From NCBI GenBank assembly GCA_027972325.1, contig JAPMOS010000010.1, positions 124,001 to 188,000 of the forward strand: DNA of 64,000 bases. Direction: 5' to 3'. Shown piece after piece: positions 56,405 through 64,000 of the stretch (positions within the stretch are counted from its first letter, which is position 1; each line of letters starts with the position of its first letter). The notes beneath the pieces are model-generated. The model was not told the DNA's origin, did no database searches, and saw only the letters and a list, made by a program, of their open reading frames with translations. The stretch is from Paratrimastix pyriformis. Taxonomy: Eukaryota > Preaxostyla > Paratrimastigidae. The translations under genes were made by a program, and so were the position numbers.

Positions 56405-58614
56405 ATGAGCGAGACGAGCATTCATCGAGTACGATGCGCCGTGTACAGACACGAAAATTCTCAGTGGGTGCAAATTGGGAGCCCGACCGGCCTTTCCCTC
56501 GTTGAGATTTTTCTCAATCAGGCCACCCAGCGCTATCGAATCGTTGGCCGGGCCGACAAAACGGGAGATGTTCGACTCATTCTTATGCGCCGACTTTTTC
56601 TGACGACCCATCCTGGTTTTTAGGTCCTGATCAATACTCACATCCACCGCATACAGTACTCCGAGGTGTCGGAGTCCTTTCATCAATTCACGACCTCTCA
56701 GCATCTTTCTTTTGGGATAAACTTCTTGTCCGCTGAGGAGGCCCGCGCTTTTGCCGCGAAAGTGGTCTGTCTTGGAGCATCACTGCCGGGCGTATCCGAC
56801 CTGACGGCTGCTCCCCTCTGGTAGCGGGAATGCATCGCGAACACGACAGATGCGTCCACAACCAGTGCTGTTGAGTCCGGGACATTGGTCTGTCACCATA
56901 CCGCTCCGGTGGGCTCAACCCCGTGTAGAGCTCCCGGCCCGCCCAGCCCCAGCCCGCAGCCGAGGTGGCCAAGCCGGCCGAGGGGACCGGAGGGCCCTCG
57001 CAGCCCGAGGTGAGGCTAACCCCGGCTGAGCCGCCTGCACCCGGCGGGTCCCCGGAACAGCACCAACAACAGCCGGCCCCGGCCCCGGCCCCCTCCCCCG
57101 ATGCCTCCCCCGCCGCCACTGCCACTGCCACTGCCACTGCCACTGCCACTGCCACTGCCACTGCCACTGCCACTGCCACTGCCACCGGCAGCAGTGCAAC
57201 CCCTGCACCAACGCAGGCTCTGCCGATTCCGCGGCTCTGCAAGCCGCCCCCAACCCCAGCCCCAGCCCCTCCCCCGCCGCGCCCACTCCCGCCTCAGCCC
57301 CCGCCCCCGCCCCCGCCCCCCCGACTGCGCCGTCCGAATCCCCTGCGGCCCCAGTCCCGAACCCGCAGGCTACTGGTGGGGCGCCCGGGGGAGCGGGCGG
57401 CCTGGGGAAGAGCGCCAGCGGGGCTCGTCTGCCCCGGCCCCGGGACGACGACGACGACGACTACGGGCCGCCCCCGGGGCCCGCCCTGCGCCGCAACCTG
57501 CAAATGCCCAGCCTGTTCAAGTCCATGGGCCTCGCGGCCGGGGCGGGGGGCCCAGCGGCCACGGCGGCCTCGCGGCCCTCCTCCGAGTCCCCGCTGGCCT
57601 CAGGCTCCCTCTCCACCTCACCTCCCGGCCCGGCCCTCGCCTCGGCTGCCGCACCGTCCCTTTCGGCCGCCCCGGCATCCGCCATTACCCCCAGCGCACA
57701 GCCTGTGACTGCTGGCGCACACCCCCACCCGGCCGACCCGGCCCCGGCCCCGACCCCATCCCCTGCCCCATCCCCTGCCCCATCCCAACCTCATGTCCAG
57801 CCCACGGCCGCCCCTTCGGCCCCTTCGGCGTCATCCGCCGCCACTCCTCGCCCAGCGGCAGCGCCCTCCTCCTCGGCCCCGTCGGCCTCCACGGGCTCAG
57901 CTGCAACTGGCCAGCCGCCAGCGGGCGCGGCGCAATCCCAGCCGCTGCCTTGGAAGAACCCGCCCCCCGGTCCGCCCCCATCCCCCGGCCCCCATCCCCC
58001 CGGCGGCCGCCCCCCATCCACCGGCCCCGCCAGGGGCTCGCCCCCGTGCCAAGCCAAGCTGATCGGCGCCCGCTTCTTCTTGGTGGCCCGTGCCGTGGGC
58101 GTGGGCGTGGGCATGGGCGTGGGCGTGGGCGTGGGCGTGGGCGTGGGCGTGGGCGCGGGCGCGGGCGTGGGCGCGGGCAGGGCTGGCCATCCTGCGTGGG
58201 GAGCTGGAGGGCCTGCGGCGGGAGCCATACTGCGTGAGCTGGCCCAGCTGCGGGCCGCCTGCGGCCGCGGGCCGACCGCCCCGGCGGCCCTTCCCCCCGG
58301 CGGTCCCTTCCTGTCCCTCCTCCCGTCCTCCCCTCCCGTCCTCCCTCCCACCCCGTGGTGGCCTCGGCCCCGTGCTGGCCTCGGCGGCACGCCTTCTCTC
58401 AGGGCACCCATCGCCTGTAACATTACGCCGGTCGCGGTGGGCTTCGCTGGTCGCCCACGTGTGTCCCCTCTCCGCTCCTCCCCTCTTCTCCCCTCCCTCC
58501 CCTCTTCTCCCCTCCCTCCCTCCCTCCCTCCCCCTCCCTCCCCTCCCCTGCCTTGGGTCTCGTCGCCTCTCCTCTCCGGCTGCCCGCAGCATCCTGGCCA
58601 GGCGGGGTGTTTGA
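56405..58614 (+). CDS. EVH1 (Ena/VASP-type) proline-rich protein
   Basis: Exons 1 and 2 (56405-56569 and 56624-56765) form a complete EVH1 domain: MSETSIHRVRCAVYRHENSQ, IGSPTGLSLVEIFLN, QRYRIVGRADKTGD, VLINTHIHRIQYSEVSESFH, SFGINFLSAEEARAFAAKV. The order and spacing match VASP, including the Trp and Phe residues that line the proline-peptide groove (QWVQIG, HQF). A second intron leads to a Pro/Ala/Ser-rich region with an ACTGCC repeat, an Asp run (RPRDDDDDDYGPPP) and NLQMPSLFKSMG. A helical stretch LAILRGELEGLRRE and a terminal ILARRGV with TGA at 58612-58614 are likely, but the 3' exons are uncertain. Ena/VASP-type proteins promote actin filament elongation. No EVH2 actin-binding block is obvious. 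Confidence 0.75.
57117..57186. repeat. ACTGCC hexamer array
   Basis: Twelve CCACTG units in a probable exon of the EVH1 gene. They keep frame as an Ala-Thr, Pro-Leu or Cys-His repeat depending on phase. Confidence 0.75.
58094..58182. repeat. GGGCGT/GGGCGC hexamer array
   Basis: GTGGGC units in a presumed intron of the EVH1 gene, ending GCGGGCAG, which could be an acceptor. Confidence 0.7.
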
Positions 58615-59057
58615 TGTTTTGCTGGAGCCGCCCCTCGGTCGTCGCTGTGTGGGTGGTGCGTGTTTCTTGTGTTTCTTGTGTTTCTTGTGGTGCGTGTTTC
58701 TTGTGGTGCGTGTTTCTTGGGCCCGTCGCAGACGGCACCGTGAACACGAAGACGCCAGCACCGGCACCGGCACCGGCACCGGCACCGGCACCAGCACCAG
58801 CACCGGCACCGGCACCACGCCAACACGACGAGGGAACATCCAGGGACCGCGGCCCGGTGGGGGCGGTTTCAGACCCGCCGCCAAGGCCCGATCCCGGTGG
58901 ACCCTCCCCCTCCCTCGCTGGGATGATGGGCCGCCCACCGCCCATGGCACCAGAACCGGAGGCTCCCAGGCATGCAGGCAACCCCAAGCACAGGGCAGGG
59001 GCCCTCGGCAGGCCCTCGGCAGGCCCGACAACGGGATGTTTGGCGCCCAGGGTGGGC
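58615..59057. repeat. Convergent spacer with TTTCTTGTG and CCGGCA repeats
   Basis: Spacer between the EVH1 and RRP36 3' ends. It contains GTGTTTCTT repeats at 58660-58715 and a (CCGGCA)n array at 58756-58818. Part could be a last EVH1 exon; nothing conserved is recognised. Confidence 0.5.
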
Positions 59058-60061
59058 TCATTGCGGGGGGGCGCGCCTGCGGGTGGGCGCGTACGAGCCG
59101 TGGCCGGGGGCGGGCTGCGGGGGGGCCTCCTCGGCTGCCCGGCGGGCCCGGGGCATCTTGAGGTGCTGCTTGGCGGCCAGGTGCTGCCTGCTCGCAGCCA
59201 CAGCAGCCCGTCGTCACCATGAGCAGCCAGCCAACCAGCCCAAGGGGGGCACCCCAGGGTGCACAGCGGGCCAGCGGGCGGAGAGGGGCGGTGGCGGACC
59301 GCTTGCGGGCGAGGCCCTTGGCGAGGCTGCCGCGCTTCTTGAGGTCCTCCACCTGGTCCATCAGCACAAGCTTCTTCAGGTCCCCTGCAGGGCCCAGCAC
59401 CCGAGGAGAGCGCCACAGAGGATGAGAGGTCGATCGAGGCGCCGCTCTCGGCCCGCCCCGGCCCTGGGAGGAGGGGGTCAGGCAGGCGGACCCCTCTTGA
59501 GGTAGTACGGGTTCTTGCCCTGCTTGATCAGGTCCCGGTTCAGCTTTCGGAACTCGCGCTTCTTCTCTTGCACCCGATCGTCGTGCTCCTGCCGGTGCAG
59601 CGATTGCTCCTGGCGGAAGGGTGGAAGGTGTCTCGGAAACCGGAAACCAGAAAGGGAAAAATGGGTGACCATTCGTTGGGCCAGCTTCGAGGCCGCTTCT
59701 TGTCGCTCAGGATCGCGAGTCTTCTTCGACTCATCTCGGAGTTGCACAATCTACGGAAATGAAAGTGGAATTCGTCAGGGTGGCCAAACCAGACTTCCTT
59801 CTTCTTCATCTGATCGAGAAATCCGTAACTCTTGCGAAAGAGCAACTCGTCAAAGTGACCGCAGAGAGGGTCGAATCGTGGGTCCCTCGGTTTCTACTCG
59901 TTGTCAGAGGACAGTTCAGCATACAGCATACAGACCGTCTTTTTTTCGACGGGTTGTGTGCGAAACGGATTGACAGGCTTTTTGCACGAAAACTCTTCAG
60001 GGCTACGGGACGGTCAAAACTGATCGGGAAGATGGGCAAACGACCTTTCCTTCTTGCTCAT
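59058..60061 (-). CDS. RRP36: RRP36-like rRNA-processing protein
   Basis: The start at complement 60061 (MSKKE) is chosen because splicing of the first two introns yields KKPVNPFRTQPVEKKT then KPRDPRFDPLCGHFDELLFR, the diagnostic DPRFD motif of RRP36 at its normal distance from the N-terminus. Next come KSYGFLDQMKKKE, IVQLRDESKKTRDPERQEAA, EQSLHRQEHDDRVQEKKREF, LIKQGKNPYYLKR and DLKKLVLMDQVEDLKKRGSL ... LARKR. This covers the whole conserved domain (a basic coiled coil). RRP36 is a nucleolar factor for early pre-18S cleavage. The 3' end is uncertain: after LARKR the frame depends on a C run near 59125, and the stop at 59058 is the best candidate. Introns use GTCGTTT, GTCTGTA, GTCTGG, GTCACC and GTCCGCC donors. 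Confidence 0.85.
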
Positions 60062-60304
60062 CGTTTGATCGACAGAACCAGTGTGGGCTGTCGGCTGCAC
60101 TTTGTATAAAGAAACTGTCAACCAGTCCCTCGACCCAAAGCAGGAGGGAAACTAGCAGCAAACGTATGGCGCAAAAACGAATAGCTTTTATCGATACCAA
60201 CAAGAGCCGGAAGTGATTGGGAAGGAGGAAGATGAAAGTTTCCGAGAAGTATGCGGTGGTGGGATGGCGGCGGAAGTGAATGTCATCATCGCGAAGAAGA
60301 CTGC

Positions 60305-61514
60305 TCAAGCAGTCTGCCCCACCAACCGGAAGAAGCTCACCTTCCGTTGGGTCCCTTCGGCCGAGCTGGAGGCGCAGATCCCCCCGGGGGATCCCTCCGG
60401 GTACGTGGCCACATCGTTGAGCATCTCGTGGCCCTCCAGGGGCCGGTTGCCCGGGAGCTGGTCCAAGAAGTCCGGGCTGCAAAGCCGCGCCCGTCGGGGG
60501 TGCCGAAAACGAAAAGGAGTCAGCGATGTGGGTTGGACACTGGCGGAGAGCCCGGGGCGACCTGTAGGTGGCGCTCTCGAGGAGGAGGGGCTCGGCACCC
60601 CGGGTCATGGTCAGGCAGGCCGTCTGGAAGCTGAGGGGCTCCGCCCCGCGGCCAGGAACGGCCGAAAGGCTGCACACGTACCTGCCGTCGAGCGTCTGCC
60701 CGTCAAGCCGAGAGAACCACCGTGAGTAAGGCCACCCTGGAGCGACCCAACCTGCCCGACCTGGTCGATGGAGAGCAGGTAGGGGCTGTTGAGGCTAGGC
60801 CCGGCGCTGGGCCCGGCGCTGGCCACCCCGAAGCTCGACCCGAGCACACAGAAGTCTTTCAAACTACACGAGTCGGTTAGGGGCATCCCCCGGCGATGGC
60901 GGCGGCAGACCCAAAGACGAGCTCGTATTGACACTGGAACAAAGAGGGTGAGGAAGGGCACGCCGGCAAACGGGGCAGACCATCCGAGGCTCGCTGATCG
61001 ACACAATCCCATCCTGAAACCGGATATCGATCAATGCGTCGGCAGGCAGGATGCAGACCTCGCTCGCGCAAGAGTATCGGACGAGGGTCTTTCGGCCCAC
61101 CCCATCGCAGGGTGTGCCACCCTCGTACCATTCTGCGAACCCTCCGTTTCCGGTTTCGACTTTAGTATAGTGACCAAGGTCATAAACGTCAGGTGCGATG
61201 GTCTGCTTGATTGAGTTTCCGATGCAGAAATTGTATGTAAATATATTGGCAGCTTTGTTGAAACATGTTCCTTTGTGCCGTAAAATAAGTTGAGATGGTG
61301 TTGGTTTTGGTGCTTCTGGAGCGGAGACAGTTGGTGGAGCCTGGACGGCAGTAACTTCGGTGGAATAAGCAAATGAGCATGTCACTGCAGGCTGAAGCTG
61401 CGACTCATCGGGCATAGAGACCGAAACAGTTCCTCCCTTTTGATTAGGGAACACCAAGAAACTGAAATCTTGGAGTCCCATCACAAAAACGGGAAACAAG
61501 ACCAGCGCCAACAT
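60305..61514 (-). CDS. Secretory protein with MRH (mannose-6-phosphate-receptor homology) domain
   Basis: The start at complement 61514 gives a signal peptide (MLALVLFPVFVMGLQ); an upstream in-frame ATG at 61715 is less likely. The MRH lectin fold follows: GTCFNKAANIFTYNFCIG, HYTKVETGNGGF, YEGGTPCDGVGRKTLVRYSC, ISEPRM joined over a 47-bp intron (60934-60980) to CQYELVFG. A further short intron (GTCTGCC...GTGTAG, about 60863-60911) joins GLKDFCVLGSSFGVAS; if it is retained, translation ends at TAA 60877-60879. Later exons give LNSPYLLSIDQ, TLDGRYVCSLS, QTACLTMTRGAEPLLLESAT and PEGSPGGICASSS, ending FRLVGQTA with TGA at 60305. MRH domains bind mannose-type glycans in the ER or Golgi (OS-9, glucosidase II beta, GNPTG). 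No retention signal at the C-terminus. Confidence 0.75.
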
Positions 61515-61662
61515 TTCGGAACGAGTAAACGAGACCGGGGATCTGCAGACAAACGCCGGAGATTGAACTGGGGAGAAAATCTCTCGGTCCAAAAAAAAAA
61601 CGAGCCGAAAAGAAAGAAAGAAAGAAAAAAGATTCGGAAAATCGCAGGAGAATGAACAGAAT

Positions 61663-63988
61663 TTACTGAGACGCATCGGGCTGCTCCGCAGTCCCCCCTG
61701 CCGGAGCTTCGTCACCAGCAGGAGCGGGGGCCGAACCTTCTGGAGGGACCTCCGGTGTCGTCACTGCGGGCGGGATGGCAGGGCCATCGCCTGGTATCGT
61801 GGCGTCTGGGTCGGGCATCGGGGCCGGGGCCTCGTCATGATGGGCCACGTCGTCTGGGGGTTGAACCTCCACGGCTGACCCACCCGAGGTCTCCGGGGCG
61901 GCTTCTGGTTCCGGTGCAGCCTCTTGTGGAGCAACCTCTTGTGGAGCAACCTCTTGTGGAGCAACCTCTTGTGGAGCAGCCTCTTGTGGAGCAACCTCTT
62001 CTGGAGCAGTTTCAGCGGACTCGGGGGCGGCGCCAGTGAGAGCTTCAGGCGCGGCCTCAGGAGTCGTTTCTGGCTCGCCCCGGGGGACAGGTTCGCCTGC
62101 AACCTCTGGGATTGCCTCTGGGACCGGGGAGCCCGTCTGGACAAGCTCCCCTTCACTTTCTTGGTCTGCCTGGGCCATGGCCCGCTCCTGGGCCAGCTGG
62201 CTCTCCAGCCACTGGGCCGCCGCTGCGTCGTCAGTCGGGAGTCCGATGGCTGGCGCCTCCTCGGCCCCCTCTTCGGGCACAGGGGCGACGTCACCCTGAG
62301 GGTCCAGAGACTCGGCGGGGACGGGGTCTTCTTCGGGCTCCATGTCGACAGAAGCAGACACGACCATCCCACCCTCCTCTCCACTTGCAGGCGCAGCCTC
62401 CTAGATGATGGTGTGGGGGATGAAGGCCGTGGAGCAGACGAAAACGCAGGCTCAGACGCGGAGATGGGGGATGCAGATGCAATGGCGAGGAGGGAGGAGG
62501 ACATTGTGGGCGCAGAGGCGGGATGCGGGGATGACCGACCTCTGTGGGCACAAAGGCGGGCAGGGTTGCCGGATCGGGCGCATGCCCGGCCGGTTGCTGC
62601 TGGCGGGGGTGGGCCGCGGGGGGCAGGTCGCAGAGGGGCCGGATGGCCGCCACGGCAGCCGCGTCGTTCATGTGGCGCTGCTCGAGCTCCTCCAGCCGGG
62701 CCAGCACCTGGGCCAGCCGGCCGCCCGGCGGGGCGCCCTCGGGCTCCGACCCGCCTGCGCCACGGAGGACGAGAAACCGATGAGCACCCGCAGCCTATAT
62801 CCGGCGAGCGTGGGAGCGAAGGAATGCCCAGCCCCGGGATTGCCCGCAGAGATGGAGGAGGTGGATGGAGAGCGGAGGCAGATGAGGGTTGTGGCGACCA
62901 TCGGCGGGAGCCTCCTGCCGACGCTGCGGCTGTGCGGGGGGGCGGGGCACGCGGGCGGCGAAGGCAAGGGCCCGCTCGCGGTTGGACTGTTTGGCCCGGC
63001 GGTGGATGGCCTCCTGGCGGGCCTGCGCGGGGGTCACCTGGGCGGCGGGCCGTTGTTGGAGCAGTTGCTGGGGCCCAAGGGGAGCGGGTGGGGGACCACG
63101 TGAGTGGGCATGGGCGGCGTGACAGGACAGCGGGCAGCGGGGGTGAGAGGGGCGGCGAGGGAGACCTTGTTGACCTCCTCCACCTGGCGCTCGAACTCGC
63201 GGCGCTTGTCGATCTCGGCCTTCTTCTTGAGCAGCTCCTCGTTCTGCAGGTCCGGCCCCAGGGACATGTGCCCCGCGTGGGCCATCGAGTCTTTCAGCCG
63301 CTGCCGAGAAAAATGGGGGGGGGGGGGGGGGTCAGCGTCTGGGGAGGTCGATCCACCCGTGGGCAGACTTGATAATCGGAGAGCGTGTACGGCTTCCACC
63401 CCGGGGCGTGTTCCTCTTCCACGGCAGCGGCAGGGGCCCTCCGGGCCGAGAGGGGCGCTGCTGGAGCGGGGGCGGGGGCGGGGCGGGGGCGGTGCGGGCG
63501 CCGGGCTTGGGGACGGGCGGAGAGGCGGCCGTTCCCTTGGATGGAGGGCATCGAGCAGATGGTTTCGGCTGGCCGGCGGGCGGGGCGGGACCGGTCGGTT
63601 GTTGCTGGGGCGGGGGGTACTTGGGGGGAAGCCGAGGCTGGGAGTAGGAGGGCGGGGAAGGCTGGGGTGGAGCGGCCCCAGGCTGGGGCTGCGTCCGGGG
63701 AAGCGGAAGTTTCATCGCAGGAATGGAAGGAGCCCCAGCCGGTGCCGGGGGCAGGCGGTGGTTGATCGTGCTGACGACCGCAGGGGGGAGAGGCTCCAGG
63801 CGGTGGGGCGGCGAGACAATTTGCTGGCTCTGGAGTGAGCGGACCAAGATCTGATTGTCGTCACAGACCCGTGGCTTTTCGGAAGGATTGTAATAGTGGC
63901 CAGCTGGAATACCAGAGGGTTTTGCGGGTGGTAATTGGGGAGCATGCATATCACCCGAAGATGGATTTGAATGATAATGCGCACTCAT
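61663..63988 (-). CDS. JHY-like coiled-coil protein with acidic repeat tail (5' end may lie outside)
   Basis: The most upstream in-window Met is at complement 63988 (MSAHYHSNPSSGDM), preceded by the window end, so more 5' exons may exist. After a Pro/Gln-rich region the conserved block is APGWKPYTLSDYQ joined (donor GTCTGCCC) to RLKDSMAHAGHMSLGPDLQN, EELLKKKAEIDKRREFERQV, then QARQEAIHRRAKQSNRERAL. The pattern, a YTLxDY motif followed by LGPD and a basic helix, occurs in JHY and related cilium-linked coiled-coil proteins. LAQVLARLEELEQRHMND is another helix. The last exon is a Glu/Ala/Pro-rich acidic tail with six VAPQE/AAPQE units, stop at 61663. A frame difference between the 63332-63988 stretch and APGWKP implies an unresolved intron or a slip. 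Function inferred only weakly. Confidence 0.6.
61917..61996 (-). repeat. Coding 15-bp repeat (APQEV units)
   Basis: Six copies of a 15-bp unit (CTCTTGTGGAGCAAC on the + strand) encode APQEV/APQEA in the acidic tail of the JHY-like gene. The 15-bp period keeps frame. Confidence 0.8.
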
Positions 63989-64000
63989 ATCGCCAGAAGC

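Noticed and set aside
1-64000. Search for LTR, LINE, DNA-transposon or viral gene remnants
   Set aside because: No reverse transcriptase, integrase, transposase, capsid or terminal-repeat signatures were recognised in the translated frames.

Overview
This window is nuclear DNA from a GC-rich, intron-rich, gene-dense microbial eukaryote. Nearly every gene is cut by short introns (about 40 to 230 bp). Conserved exons join in frame across these introns, and the families are eukaryotic: TOE1, SKI3/TTC37, RRP36, EVH1, F-box, ARF and MRH. I cannot name the species. A flagellated or anaerobic protist (for example a Paratrimastix-like preaxostylan) would fit, but that is only a guess. I saw no rRNA, tRNA, CRISPR array, retroelement or viral element.

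Layout: a 5'-truncated WD40 gene (+, 1-3514); a long glutamine/proline-rich coiled-coil gene (-, 3739-10470); a dipeptide-epimerase-like enolase-superfamily gene (-, 10577-11933); a small secreted cystine-knot-like gene (+, 12032-12657); a bacterial-type REC plus PEP-synthase ATP-grasp gene (+, 12875-20491); two unrecognised genes head to head (-, 20953-21981; +, 22034-23707); acylphosphatase (-, 23818-24151); a large HPS3-like gene (+, 24233-34341); SKI3/TTC37 (-, 34835-49410) with a WRN-type 3'-5' exonuclease gene (-, 41079-42484) lying wholly inside one of its introns; TOE1 (+, 49508-52520); an F-box plus ARF-like GTPase fusion (-, 52782-56327) with a 1.5-kb minisatellite intron; an EVH1 protein (+, 56405-58614); RRP36 (-, 59058-60061); an MRH-domain secretory protein (-, 60305-61514); and a JHY-like coiled-coil gene (-, 61663-63988, possibly continuing past the end).

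Three architectural rules recur. (1) Introns begin with GTCCGCC, GTCTGCC or GTCGGC instead of GTAAGT and end in CAG or TAG, usually with a CTGAC or CTCAC branch-like motif; this holds on both strands. (2) Five gene pairs are head to head with only 52-98 bp between start codons. Those 5' ends are moderately AT-rich, and GC content climbs steeply downstream. (3) Almost all of the abundant micro- and minisatellites sit inside introns or convergent intergenic spacers; the few in exons (poly-Gln, poly-Asp, an Ala-Pro-Gln-Glu pentamer) use mixed synonymous codons or keep frame.

Four genes concern RNA or nucleic-acid processing: SKI3, its nested exonuclease, TOE1 and RRP36. The REC/ATP-grasp gene and the epimerase look bacterial in family but carry host-type introns, which suggests old lateral acquisitions. 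Exon coordinates below come from reading the sequence by eye and from family conservation, so 5' and 3' ends marked uncertain should be treated that way.
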